From Verticiella alkaliphila (lineage in GTDB: Bacteria; Pseudomonadota; Gammaproteobacteria; Burkholderiales; Burkholderiaceae_B), in NCBI RefSeq assembly GCF_018904615.1, contig NZ_JADCNH010000024.1, forward strand, positions 1 through 64,000: a stretch of DNA of 64,000 bases. The letters run 5' to 3'. Every line of letters starts with the position of its first letter. Position 1 is the first letter of the stretch. Both the position numbers and the translations under genes were made by a program. The notes beneath the pieces were generated by a model. It saw only the letters and a list, made by a program, of their open reading frames with translations. It did no database searches and was not told the origin of the DNA. This document shows positions 29,225 to 38,818 of this stretch, in pieces.

Positions 29225-30303
29225 GCCGAAGCCTCCCGATCGCTGGCCGGCGCATCCTCCGTGGTCTCGGGCGCCTCAGCCTCACGCTCGGGCGCGCCGC
29301 CCGCCTCGGGCAGCCCGTTCTCGTCGTCCTCATCGCCGTAGGCCGTCTGGAACGTGCGCGCGTCGAGCCCTTGCTCCTGGAGCCAGCGCTGCATGACCGC
29401 CGTGCTCCCATGCGTGACGTACACCCGCTCGGCCGCGGTGGCCGCGATGGCTTCCTGCAAGCCTGGCCAATCGGCGTGATCCGACATGACGAAGCCGCGG
29501 TCCACGCCCCGGCGCCGGCGCGCGCCGCGCACATGCATCCATCCGCTCGCAAAGGCATCGGCATGCTCGCCGAAGCGGCGCATCCAGGTGGTGCCGCGCG
29601 CGGACGGCGGTGCCAGTACCAGCGCCTGACGTAGTTCAGCGGGCTCGGCCCGGGTGGCGTTCGGGGCCTCGGGCAAGGCCACGCCCGCAGCACGGTACGC
29701 GGCGTTCAAGGGCTCCATGGCGCCATGGCACATGATCGGTCCGATCGCCGTGTCCAGCCCATGCAGGATGCGTTGCGCCTTGCCCAGGGAATAGCAGAAC
29801 ACCACGCTCGCGCGCTGCAGGGCGGCGTTGTCCGCCCACCAGGCGTTGATGTCGGCCATCAGCGCGGCCTGCGGCATCCACCGGTAGATCGGCAGTCCGA
29901 ATGTCGATTCTGTAATGAAGGTGTGGCAGCGTACGGGTTCGAACGGCGTGCAGGTGCCGTCCGCTTCGGTCTTGTAGTCCCCGGAGGCCACCCAGACCTC
30001 GCCGCGGTGTTCGACGCGCACCTGGGCAGAGCCCAGCACGTGACCGGCCGGATGCAGACTGATCGTGACCCCGTTGACGGTGATCGGTTCGCCGTAGTCG
30101 AGCGTGCGCAGATGGATCTCGCCCAGGCGCGAGCGCAACAGGCCCTCTCCCGGTGCTGCTGCCAGATAGCTGCCCGAGCCCGTCCGGGCGTGATCTCCGT
30201 GCGCGTGCGTGATCACGGCCCGAGGCACCGGGCGCCAGGGGTCGATGTAGAAATCCCCGGGCGGGCAATACAGCCCTTCCGGTCGCGCAGTGATGAGGTC
30301 CAT
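29221..30303 (-). CDS. Ligase-associated MBL-fold DNA exonuclease
   Basis: A ~360-residue metallo-beta-lactamase/beta-CASP nuclease, first gene of the repair operon. Metal site: THAHGDHARTGSG (HxHxDH), with HPAGHVLGSAQV, VASGDYKTEADGTC, FITESTFGLP and VMSDHADWPGL as further family blocks. The C-terminus is an acidic tail (GGAPEREAEAPETTEDAP). I chose ATG 30303 because family homology begins there; ATG 30378 adds 25 unlike residues. Its stop overlaps the ligase start as ATGA. Family members are reported as 5'-3' DNA exonucleases that act with the ligase and helicase. Confidence 0.88.
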   Translation of the reverse strand: MDLITARPEGLYCPPGDFYIDPWRPVPRAVITHAHGDHARTGSGSYLAAAPGEGLLRSRLGEIHLRTLDYGEPITVNGVTISLHPAGHVLGSAQVRVEHRGEVWVASGDYKTEADGTCTPFEPVRCHTFITESTFGLPIYRWMPQAALMADINAWWADNAALQRASVVFCYSLGKAQRILHGLDTAIGPIMCHGAMEPLNAAYRAAGVALPEAPNATRAEPAELRQALVLAPPSARGTTWMRRFGEHADAFASGWMHVRGARRRRGVDRGFVMSDHADWPGLQEAIAATAAERVYVTHGSTAVMQRWLQEQGLDARTFQTAYGDEDDENGLPEAGGAPEREAEAPETTEDAPASDREASA

Positions 30304-30597
30304 GGGCCACTGTCCAGCAAGCTTGACATGTTCTACCCGAGCAACGGCCGTGCCGCCTCGAACAAAGGAAGTTGGCATGCGAATTGCAAGGGTACTTCCC
30401 GACGACAGCTCCCCCCGCCTGCGGGTAATCCCGACAAGCCAAATTTACCGACCCGGAAATTTTGGCGTCTGAACCTGACGACCAGGGGAGCTGACCAGGT
30501 CCGGTGTCCACCGGATCCACCGCACCAAACCCTGAATTGCCCCAACCTTGCCCGCTCTGCGCGCCAACCGACGCGCGACCCTGAAGGGAGTATTACC
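30304..30597. promoter_or_regulatory. Divergent intergenic region between repair operon and glgA
   Basis: A 294-bp region that must hold the promoters of both large divergent operons. It is locally AT-richer near 30430-30470. A TTGACA-like -35 hexamer occurs at 30323 on the plus strand, without a convincing -10 at correct spacing. No gene or known operator was recognised. Confidence 0.35.
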
Positions 30598-32241
30598 TTG
30601 CTGCTCAACGTTCTCGTCGTCGCCTCCGAAGCGCTTCCCCTGGCCAAGACTGGCGGTCTTGGTGATGCCGTCAGTGGCATGGCTCGGGCCATGCGCGAGG
30701 CGGGTGTCGAAGTCACCCTGCTCCTGCCGGCCTACCGCGGCGCGCAGCGCCAGCTGGTCGATGTGAAGACCGTCGGCGAGATCGATGACATCCCGGGTGG
30801 ACAGGCCAGCCTGGTCACGGGCCGCATTCCCCAGTTCGACCTGCCGGTGATCCTGCTGCGCAACGACGCGCTGTACGACCGTGACGGTACGCTGTATCTG
30901 GACGCCGAGGGCCGCGAACACGCAGACAACGGCGTGCGCTTTGCTGCCCTGGCACACGCTGCCACGCGTATTGCCGCCGGTCGCACGCCGCTGCCGGTGC
31001 CGCACGTGGTCCACGCCAATGACTGGCATGCCGGTCTGGTGCCGCTCCTGATGCACGCCGCCGGCATCCGACGCGTGAAGAGCGTCATCACGATCCACAA
31101 CCTGGCGTTCCAGGGCGTGTTCCCGATGGCCGACGCCGAAGCGCTCGGCATCCCGCGCACCTACTGCACGCCGGACGGCTGCGAATACTGGGGCAACATC
31201 AGCTTCATGAAGGCCGGCCTGCGCTTCGCGGACCGCATCACCGCCGTGAGCCGCACGTACGCCCGCGAGATCCTGACGCCCGCCTTCGGCATGGGGCTGG
31301 AAGGTCTGCTCTATGAGCGGCGCGGCGATCTGGTGGCGATCCCGAACGGCTTCGATGCCGATATCTGGAACCCGTCGCTGGACGCCTTCCTGCCCGACAC
31401 CTATTCGGTCATGGATCTGCAGGGCAAAGCCACCTGCAAGCGCGAGCTCCAGGAAACCTTCGGCCTGATCGCTGATCCGCAAGCCAGCCTCATCGTGTCG
31501 GGCAGCCGCCTCACCAGCCAGAAGATGGGCGACGTGGCCGTGCAAGCCCTGCCCGCCGTGCTCGACGCCAACCCGTCGGTGCAAGTGGCCGTGCTCGGTT
31601 GCGGCGATCACGCCATCGAAGAATGGATGCGCGGCCTGATGGCGCGCTACCCTGGCCGCGTGTCGGTACAGATCGGCTACGACGAGCGTCGCGCTCACCT
31701 GCTGCACGCAGGCGGGGACATCCTCCTGCACGGCAGCCGCTTCGAGCCCTTCGGCCTGACGCCGATCTACGCCATGCGCTACGGTACGCTGCCGATCTGC
31801 TCGCGCGTGGGTGGGCTGGCCGACACGGTGAAGGATCCGGGCAAGGCCGCCAGCCAGGCCGCCATGGCCACGGCCACGGGCGTGCTCTTCGACGGTGAAA
31901 CCGCGGCTGACATGATCGACGCCATCGAACGCGCCCTGCGTCTGCGTGCGCAGCCCGTGCTGTGGCGCGCCATGCAGAAGAACGCCATGACGGCGAACCA
32001 CAGCTGGGAAGTGCCGGCGCGTCACTACATGGAGCTCTTCCGTGAGCTGTCGCCGCGCACCGTCACCGTGCCGCGCACCATCACCGCGCCGGTACAACCG
32101 ACCCAGCCGCGCCTGCCGGTGCCCGCCCTGGATCCGGCCGACGCGCTGCCCGCGCTCGCCGCCCGTCGTCGCGCACCTGCCGGCGTCGGCCGAGGTGGCG
32201 CCCAGCTCGGCCTGGGCGTGGCCGCGCCCGCCTCTGCCTGA
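30598..32241 (+). CDS. glgA: Glycogen synthase GlgA (GT5)
   Basis: A 547-residue glycosyltransferase that adds glucose from ADP-glucose to alpha-1,4-glucan. The start is a TTG at 30598 with AAGGGAG 7 nt upstream, followed by LLNVLVVASEALPLAKTGG, whose KTGG (~17-20) binds the nucleotide sugar; no ATG or GTG near this point fits. Other marks are HVVHANDWHAGLVPLLMHAA, IPNGFDADIWNPSLD, SGSRLTSQKMGDVAV and SRFEPFGLTPIYAMRYGTLP. A ~55-residue proline- and alanine-rich tail beyond residue ~490 is longer than in E. coli GlgA (477). It heads the glucan/trehalose operon, yet no glgC is visible in the window. Confidence 0.92.
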   Translation: MLLNVLVVASEALPLAKTGGLGDAVSGMARAMREAGVEVTLLLPAYRGAQRQLVDVKTVGEIDDIPGGQASLVTGRIPQFDLPVILLRNDALYDRDGTLYLDAEGREHADNGVRFAALAHAATRIAAGRTPLPVPHVVHANDWHAGLVPLLMHAAGIRRVKSVITIHNLAFQGVFPMADAEALGIPRTYCTPDGCEYWGNISFMKAGLRFADRITAVSRTYAREILTPAFGMGLEGLLYERRGDLVAIPNGFDADIWNPSLDAFLPDTYSVMDLQGKATCKRELQETFGLIADPQASLIVSGSRLTSQKMGDVAVQALPAVLDANPSVQVAVLGCGDHAIEEWMRGLMARYPGRVSVQIGYDERRAHLLHAGGDILLHGSRFEPFGLTPIYAMRYGTLPICSRVGGLADTVKDPGKAASQAAMATATGVLFDGETAADMIDAIERALRLRAQPVLWRAMQKNAMTANHSWEVPARHYMELFRELSPRTVTVPRTITAPVQPTQPRLPVPALDPADALPALAARRRAPAGVGRGGAQLGLGVAAPASA

Positions 32242-32278
32242 CTTCGACTGACACACGCTATCGCATAAGGATCCGCCC

Positions 32279-35200
32279 ATGCCCCGTCGCAGCGCCCGGC
32301 CCCGTCTCTATCACGTCGCGCCGCGACACACACCGAGCCTGGCGCAGCCACCGGGCGATGGGGCCTGGGCCAGTGTGCTCGAGCGCGCAGAGTCGCTCGG
32401 GTTCGATCACATCCTGCTCGGTTCGGTCTGGCAGTCTGCGCCGGCCGACCCCTGCGCGGCCGATGATCCGGACGCCGTCCTGCCCGTACTCGGTGGCGGC
32501 ACCACTGCCGACTATGTCGCCACCCTGGCCGAGGCGGCCAGGCGCGATGGCCTGGGTGTGTGGATGGATGTCGCGATCTCGCATGCCGCCCTCGAGGGTG
32601 CACTGCATCGCGCCCACCCCGACTGGTTCGACGGCCAGGCGCCCGAGAGCGCGGCCCTCGATCCACGCCGCGATCCCCAGGAACGCCGCGCCGTCCCCGT
32701 CGTCGTGCGGCACGGACACGCGGGCGTCGGCTTCGTCGCCTATTGGCAGGACTGGTTCTCCCGCATGGCGGCGGCAGGTGCCACCGGCTTTCGCGTGCTC
32801 CTGCCACACGGCGTGCCCGGTGCGGATTGGCAAGCGCTGATCGACGGCGTGCGCGCCAACCATCCCGACATCGTCTTCAGCGCGTGGACGCCAGGGCTGT
32901 GGCCCACCCACCTCGACGACCTCGCGCAGGCCGGGTTCGATGCGGTGTACAGCTCGCTGCCCTGGTGGAATCTCGCGGACGACTGGTACATCGGTGAGCA
33001 CGAGCGCCTCGTGCGCGTTGGTGCCGTGATCGCACCGGTTGCCAACCCCGAATCCGCTCAGCCAACGGCGCCCGCCGCCGTGCTCCGCGCCCTGCGCAGC
33101 GCCGCCGAACTGGCCGACGGCGTGCTGTTGCCTCACGCTGCGGACCCCATCGACGCGGGCGGCGCCGAGGTCGCCGCAGGCATTGCCAAGGCCAACCTGG
33201 CGCTGGCACGCCGTGCGCCTGGCCAGGTTCGCCAGCTGCGCCGGCTCACGGGCGACACGGCCGCCGTCACGCTGATCCATCGCAAGGACGTCACCGGCGA
33301 CACGCTGGTCGCGATCAATCCGAGTCTGGACGAGAGCCGGCCCCTCGATTGGACGCTTGCCCGCTCACGGCTGGCCAAGGCCGTGCCCGAAGCGGCGGCG
33401 CAACGCCAGCCCGAGTTGCCGGCTGCGGGCGTTGTGGCCATCAGCCTGGCGCCTGCCTCGCCGGTCGTCACGATCCGCAAGCGTGTCGGGCACGCACGGC
33501 AGCGCGAGGCACTGGAGCAGGCCATGGCCCTGCCCCGCGTCATCATCCAGGACGTCATGCCCAGCACGCCTGACGAAACGCACCTCATCAAGCGCGTCGT
33601 GGGAGAGCCCGTGACCGTGCGCGCCAACATCTTCATGGACGGCCATGACGTGCTGGCCGCCCAGGTGCTCTGGCGCTCGGTGGACGACGACAGCTGGGAA
33701 GCCGTACCCATGCGCGCGCTGGGCAACGACGCGTGGACGGCCACTTTCTCGCCGCAACGCGTGGGTCGTCATGAATTCACGGTGCAAGCCTGGCGCGACG
33801 TGTTCGGCACGTATCGCAGCGAGCTCGCCAAGAAACACGCAGCCGGTGTGGACGTTCACCTCGAAGTGATCGAAGGCCGCCAGCTGCTGGCATCGGCTGG
33901 CGTCTCCGTCCCGGATGACGTCGATGCCGACACGCTGCTGGGCGAGGCGGTGGCGCAAGCCATGGCCCGGGCCGACGTGCGTGAATTCGAGGCCCGCTGG
34001 CCCGTGGCGCAGGCCTTGTCCGTGGAGCGGCGCGCGGCGCGCTTTGCCAGCTGGTACGAGCTATTCCCGCGCTCGCAAAGCGGCGACCCTTCGCGGCACG
34101 GCACCTTCCACGACGTCATCGGTCGCCTGCCCTACGTGCGCGACATGGGCTTTGACGTGCTGTACTTCCCGCCGATCCACCCGATCGGCCGCAAGAACCG
34201 CAAGGGCCGCAACAACAGCCTGACCGCCCTCGACGGCGATCCGGGCAGCCCGTACGCCATCGGCGCAGAGGAAGGTGGGCACGATGCCCTGCATCCCGAA
34301 CTCGGCACGCTGGAGGATTTCCGCGCGCTGGTGAAGGCCGCGCGCGAGCACGATCTGGAGCTTGCGCTCGACTTCGCCATCCAGTGCTCGCCGGACCACC
34401 CCTGGCTGCGCGATCACCCCGACTGGTTCGCCTGGCGCGCGGATGGCTCCATGCGCTATGCGGAGAATCCCCCCAAAAAGTACGAAGACATCGTCAACGT
34501 CGACTTCTACGGCACACCGGCCAAGCGGGGCCGCTCGCGCGGCAACGGCGGCCTGTGGCTTGCCTTGCGTGACGTCGTCCTGTTCTGGTGCAACGAAGGC
34601 GTGCGCACGTTCCGCGTGGACAACCCGCACACCAAGCCGCTGCCCTTCTGGCAATGGATGATCGCGGAAGTCCAGGCGCGCTCTCCGGATGCGATCTTCC
34701 TGTCCGAGGCCTTCACCCGACCCAACATGATGTATCGCCTCGCCAAGATCGGCTTCTCGCAGTCCTACACCTACTTCACCTGGCGCGACACCAAGGCCGA
34801 GATGGCGGAGTACCTGACTGAAGTCGGCAATCCGCCGGTGAGCGACATCTTCCGGCCGAATTTCTTCGTCAACACGCCCGACATCAACCCGCGCTTTCTG
34901 CAGCGCTCGGGCCGTCCCGGGTTCCTCATCCGGGCCGCCCTCGCGACCACGCTGTCGGGCCTCTGGGGCATGTACAGCGGCTTCGAGCTGTGCGAGGGCA
35001 CGCCCGTGCCGGGCAAGGAGGAATACCTGGATTCGGAGAAGTACGAGATCCGGGCCTGGGATTGGGACCGCCCGGGGCACATCCGCGGCGAGATCGCCCA
35101 GTTGAACCGCATCCGCCGCGCCAATCCGGCGCTGCACAGCCACACGGGGGTGCAGTTCCACCCGGCGTCCGGCGATCACCTCCTCTTCTTCTCCAAGCGC

Positions 35201-35425
35201 ACGCCCGAGGGCGACAACGTGCTGCTGATCGCCATCAACATGGACCCCACCCAGCCGCAGACGGCCAACGTGGAGCTGCCGATGTGGCTGCTGGGCCTGC
35301 CCGACGATGGCACGTTGCATGCGGAGGACCTGCTCCACGGTGATCGCTTCGCCTGGCACGGCAAGCACCAGCAGGTCACGTTGTCGAACGAAGCCCCGTA
35401 CGCCATCTGGCGCGTGCGCGCCTAG
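32279..35425 (+). CDS. glgE: Alpha-1,4-glucan:maltose-1-phosphate maltosyltransferase GlgE, extended
   Basis: A 1048-residue GH13 enzyme that elongates glucan with maltose 1-phosphate. The canonical GlgE part begins near residue 418 (PRVIIQDVMPSTPDETH). It contains FDVLYFPPIHPIGRKNRKG, the nucleophile aspartate in FRVDNPHTKPLPFW (~781) and the acid/base glutamate in FLSEAFTRPNMM (~810). The first ~400 residues are extra. They look like a second, degenerate alpha-amylase-type barrel (GVWMDVAISHAALE; YWQDWFSRMAAAGATGFRVL; NLADDWYIGEHERLV) without a recognisable catalytic triad. AAGGA precedes ATG 32279, 37 nt after glgA. The product of the next gene, treS-kinase, would supply its substrate. Confidence 0.92.
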   Translation: MPRRSARPRLYHVAPRHTPSLAQPPGDGAWASVLERAESLGFDHILLGSVWQSAPADPCAADDPDAVLPVLGGGTTADYVATLAEAARRDGLGVWMDVAISHAALEGALHRAHPDWFDGQAPESAALDPRRDPQERRAVPVVVRHGHAGVGFVAYWQDWFSRMAAAGATGFRVLLPHGVPGADWQALIDGVRANHPDIVFSAWTPGLWPTHLDDLAQAGFDAVYSSLPWWNLADDWYIGEHERLVRVGAVIAPVANPESAQPTAPAAVLRALRSAAELADGVLLPHAADPIDAGGAEVAAGIAKANLALARRAPGQVRQLRRLTGDTAAVTLIHRKDVTGDTLVAINPSLDESRPLDWTLARSRLAKAVPEAAAQRQPELPAAGVVAISLAPASPVVTIRKRVGHARQREALEQAMALPRVIIQDVMPSTPDETHLIKRVVGEPVTVRANIFMDGHDVLAAQVLWRSVDDDSWEAVPMRALGNDAWTATFSPQRVGRHEFTVQAWRDVFGTYRSELAKKHAAGVDVHLEVIEGRQLLASAGVSVPDDVDADTLLGEAVAQAMARADVREFEARWPVAQALSVERRAARFASWYELFPRSQSGDPSRHGTFHDVIGRLPYVRDMGFDVLYFPPIHPIGRKNRKGRNNSLTALDGDPGSPYAIGAEEGGHDALHPELGTLEDFRALVKAAREHDLELALDFAIQCSPDHPWLRDHPDWFAWRADGSMRYAENPPKKYEDIVNVDFYGTPAKRGRSRGNGGLWLALRDVVLFWCNEGVRTFRVDNPHTKPLPFWQWMIAEVQARSPDAIFLSEAFTRPNMMYRLAKIGFSQSYTYFTWRDTKAEMAEYLTEVGNPPVSDIFRPNFFVNTPDINPRFLQRSGRPGFLIRAALATTLSGLWGMYSGFELCEGTPVPGKEEYLDSEKYEIRAWDWDRPGHIRGEIAQLNRIRRANPALHSHTGVQFHPASGDHLLFFSKRTPEGDNVLLIAINMDPTQPQTANVELPMWLLGLPDDGTLHAEDLLHGDRFAWHGKHQQVTLSNEAPYAIWRVRA

Positions 35426-35466
35426 CGCATCGCGCCTCGAACCTTTTGCATGGATGCTGCTGACCC

Positions 35467-38400
35467 ATGAGCAAACGCCCCGCCTCCGTCGTGAACGCCG
35501 CCAACCGGGACGACCCGCAGTGGTACAAGGACGCCGTCGTCTACCAACTGCACATCAAGTCGTTCTTCGATGCCAACAACGACGGCGTGGGGGATTTCCC
35601 CGGCCTCATGCAGAAGCTGGACTACATCGCCCAGCTGGGCGTGGACACCATCTGGGTGCTGCCCTTCTACCCGTCGCCGCGTCGCGACGACGGGTATGAC
35701 ATCGCAGACTATCGCGGCATCCATGCTGATTACGGCACCATGCAGGACATGCGTGCCTTCGTGAAGGCGGCCCACGAACGCGGGCTGCGCGTGATCACCG
35801 AACTCGTGGTCAATCACACCTCGGACCAGCACCCGTGGTTCCAGAAGGCGCGCAAGGCCAAGCCCGGCTCGGCCGCTCGAGACTTCTACGTCTGGTCCGA
35901 CGACGACCAGAAGTACGACGGCACGCGGATCATCTTTCTCGACACCGAGAAATCCAACTGGACGTGGGATGCCGAGGCGAAGGCCTACTTCTGGCACCGC
36001 TTCTATTCGCACCAGCCCGATCTGAACTACGACAACCCCAAGGTGCTGAAGGAGGTGTTGTCGATCATGCGGTTCTGGCTGGAGACCGGCGTGGACGGCC
36101 TGCGCCTGGATGCCGTGCCCTACCTGGTGGAACGCGAAGGCACGAACAACGAGAACCTGCCCGAGACGCACGAGGTGTTGAAGCGCATCCGGGAGGACCT
36201 GGACTCTGCCTTTCCTAACCGCATGCTGCTTTCGGAAGCCAACCAGTGGCCCGAAGATGCGCAGGAGTACTTCGGCTCTGGCGACGAATGCCACATGTCC
36301 TTCCATTTCCCGCTGATGCCGCGCATGTACATGGCGATCGCGCGTGAAGATCGCCTGCCGATCATCGACATCATGCGGCAGACGCCGGACATCCCGGAGA
36401 ATTGCCAGTGGGCGATCTTCCTGCGCAACCACGATGAGCTCACGCTCGAGATGGTCACCAGCAGCGAGCGCGACTACCTCTGGAACTTCTACGCCGCCGA
36501 TCGACGTGCGCGGATCAACCTGGGCATCCGCCGCCGTCTAGCGCCTCTGCTCGAACGCGATCGCCGCCGCATCGAGCTCATGAAGAGCCTGCTCTTCTCG
36601 ATGCCCGGCACGCCGGTCATGTATTACGGCGACGAGATCGGCATGGGCGACAACATCCACCTGGGTGACCGGGACGGCGTGCGCACTCCGATGCAGTGGT
36701 CACCGGACCGCAACGGCGGCTTCTCGCGGGCCGACCCGGAGAATCTCGTCCTGCCGCCCATCATGGGCCCGCTGTACGGCTTCGAGGCCGTCAACGTCGA
36801 AGCCCAGGAACGTGACCCGCATTCGCTGCTCAACTGGACGCGCCGCATGCTCGCCATCCGTCGGCAGCATCGTGTGTTCGGCCGGGGCAGCCTGTCCTTC
36901 CTGTTCCCGGGCAACCGCAAGATCCTGGCCTATCTGCGCAGCTTCGAGGACAAGACCATCCTGTGCGTGGCCAACCTGTCCCATGCCACGCAGGCGGTCG
37001 AACTGGATCTGGCGGCCTACGATGGCCGCGTGCCGGTGGAACTGATGGGCGGCACGCCGTTCCCGAATATCGGGACATTGCCCTACCTGCTGACGCTGCC
37101 GCCCTACGGCTTCTACTGGTTCGATCTCTCGGCCGACGTGGCCCCGCCGAGCTGGCACACCACGGCGCCGGAGCAGTTGCCCGAGTACGCTACCCTGGTC
37201 CTGCGCGGTCGTACCGGCTATCAGCTCACCGAAGGCGCGGAGCGCACCCTGCGGCAGGAAGTGCTGCCCGCCTACCTACGGTTGCGTCGCTGGTTCGCCG
37301 CCAAGGACCAGAAGCTGGGGAGCGTGCAGATCGCGTATGCCGTGCCCCTGCCGGGCGTGACCGAAACCTACCTGGCGGAGATCGAAGCCAAGGTGGGCAA
37401 CTCTACGCAACGCTACGCATTGCCGGTGACGCTGCGCTGGGCGGACGACCTTTCCGGCCTGCCGCAACAGTTGGCGCTGGCGCGCGTGCGGCGCATCGCG
37501 CAAATGGGCGTGGTCACGGACGCCTTTACCGTGCCGGAATTCGCCCATGGGGTGATCGCGGCGCTGCGTGCGGGCGCCGAGGTGCCCGTACGCTCGGCCG
37601 AGGGCAATCAGCGTATCCGCTTCCTCGCTCAGCCGGGCCTGGCCGACATTGATCTGCCCGCCGATGCTCCCATCGACTGGCTGAGCGCCGAGCAATCCAA
37701 CAGCTCGCTCGTCATCGACGACAAGGTCATGCTCAAGCTGGTGCGCCGCGTGGTGGGCGGCGAGCATCCCGAAGCAGAGATGACGCGTTACCTGACTGCC
37801 GCAGGGTATGCCAACACCCCTGCCCTGTTGGGCGAGGTCGTGCGCGAGGATGCGCAAGGCATGCGACACACTTTCATCCTCGCCAGTGCCTTCGTCCCGA
37901 ACGAAGGCGACGCGTGGAACTGGACACTCGATTACCTGCGGCAGACCCTGGACGCCGTCCAGATGACGGACGAGGACAAGGCCCATTACGACGACCAGCT
38001 TCAGGGCTACGCTGCCGTGGCGGCCATGATTGGCCGCCGCCTGGCCGAGCTGCACGCCGTGCTGGCAGCCCCCACGGACAATGCCGCCTTCGCGCCGGAA
38101 GATCTCGATGCGCGTGGCGCCAAGCAACGGGCAGACGCCGTCACCAAGATGCTGGAGCGCGCGCTCGATGCGCTGCGCCAGTGGGGTCCGAGCGCCGACG
38201 CGCGCCTGCGGACGGTGGCCGATGCCCTGCTGGCGCAGCGTCAGTCCTTGCTCTCTCGCGTGCGCGAGCTGGCCGAGGCTGAGCGTGGCACCCGCCAGAC
38301 CCGCATCCATGGCGACCTGCATCTGGGTCAGATCCTCGTGGCGCAAGGCGACGCCTACCTGATCGACTTCGAAGGTGAGCCCGCCCGCGGCATCGAGGAG

Positions 38401-38802
38401 CGCCGTGCCAAGGCCTCGCCCTGGCGCGACGTGGCGGGCATGCTGCGCTCGTTCGACTATGCCGCCGCAGCGCTCGCCGACACCGGTGACGCCGTGCAGG
38501 CCGATGGCGCCGCACAGGCCGCGGCGGCCGATCCGGCCAGCGTGTCGCGCCAGCGGCGCGATGCCCTGCTCGCCCGCTTCCGGCACGTCGCGAGCGCGTC
38601 GCTGCTCGAGGCCTATCGTGCGCGCCTGACCGAAGCAGGTGACACGCTCGGCGAGGCGGCAGGGCAGCCCGTGCTGGAGCTGGCACTGCTTGAGAAGGCC
38701 GCCTATGAGATCTGCTACGAAGCGGCCAACCGCCCCACCTGGCTCGGCATTCCCCTGCAGGCCTCGCGCGCATCGCGAGCCGACTGCTCGGCCAACCCCT
38801 GA
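35467..38802 (+). CDS. treS: Trehalose synthase/maltokinase fusion (TreS-Pep2 type)
   Basis: A 1111-residue two-enzyme fusion. Residues ~1-560 are TreS (GH13), which isomerises trehalose and maltose: [36 protein letters not shown] (nucleophile ~215), [12 protein letters not shown] (acid ~256), [13 protein letters not shown]. Residues ~600-1111 are a maltokinase that phosphorylates maltose at C1: [20 protein letters not shown], the kinase loop [13 protein letters not shown] and [16 protein letters not shown]. Together they convert trehalose to maltose 1-phosphate for GlgE. The gene lies 41 nt after glgE and 16 nt before glgB. There is no clear Shine-Dalgarno before ATG 35467. Confidence 0.93.
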   Translation: MSKRPASVVNAANRDDPQWYKDAVVYQLHIKSFFDANNDGVGDFPGLMQKLDYIAQLGVDTIWVLPFYPSPRRDDGYDIADYRGIHADYGTMQDMRAFVKAAHERGLRVITELVVNHTSDQHPWFQKARKAKPGSAARDFYVWSDDDQKYDGTRIIFLDTEKSNWTWDAEAKAYFWHRFYSHQPDLNYDNPKVLKEVLSIMRFWLETGVDGLRLDAVPYLVEREGTNNENLPETHEVLKRIREDLDSAFPNRMLLSEANQWPEDAQEYFGSGDECHMSFHFPLMPRMYMAIAREDRLPIIDIMRQTPDIPENCQWAIFLRNHDELTLEMVTSSERDYLWNFYAADRRARINLGIRRRLAPLLERDRRRIELMKSLLFSMPGTPVMYYGDEIGMGDNIHLGDRDGVRTPMQWSPDRNGGFSRADPENLVLPPIMGPLYGFEAVNVEAQERDPHSLLNWTRRMLAIRRQHRVFGRGSLSFLFPGNRKILAYLRSFEDKTILCVANLSHATQAVELDLAAYDGRVPVELMGGTPFPNIGTLPYLLTLPPYGFYWFDLSADVAPPSWHTTAPEQLPEYATLVLRGRTGYQLTEGAERTLRQEVLPAYLRLRRWFAAKDQKLGSVQIAYAVPLPGVTETYLAEIEAKVGNSTQRYALPVTLRWADDLSGLPQQLALARVRRIAQMGVVTDAFTVPEFAHGVIAALRAGAEVPVRSAEGNQRIRFLAQPGLADIDLPADAPIDWLSAEQSNSSLVIDDKVMLKLVRRVVGGEHPEAEMTRYLTAAGYANTPALLGEVVREDAQGMRHTFILASAFVPNEGDAWNWTLDYLRQTLDAVQMTDEDKAHYDDQLQGYAAVAAMIGRRLAELHAVLAAPTDNAAFAPEDLDARGAKQRADAVTKMLERALDALRQWGPSADARLRTVADALLAQRQSLLSRVRELAEAERGTRQTRIHGDLHLGQILVAQGDAYLIDFEGEPARGIEERRAKASPWRDVAGMLRSFDYAAAALADTGDAVQADGAAQAAAADPASVSRQRRDALLARFRHVASASLLEAYRARLTEAGDTLGEAAGQPVLELALLEKAAYEICYEAANRPTWLGIPLQASRASRADCSANP

Positions 38803-38818
38803 TCGACGAGGAAGCCCC

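Noticed and set aside
29725-30597. In-frame upstream extension of glgA
   Set aside because: It crosses the exonuclease gene on the opposite strand and lacks GlgA similarity; the Shine-Dalgarno and KTGG spacing fix the start at 30598.
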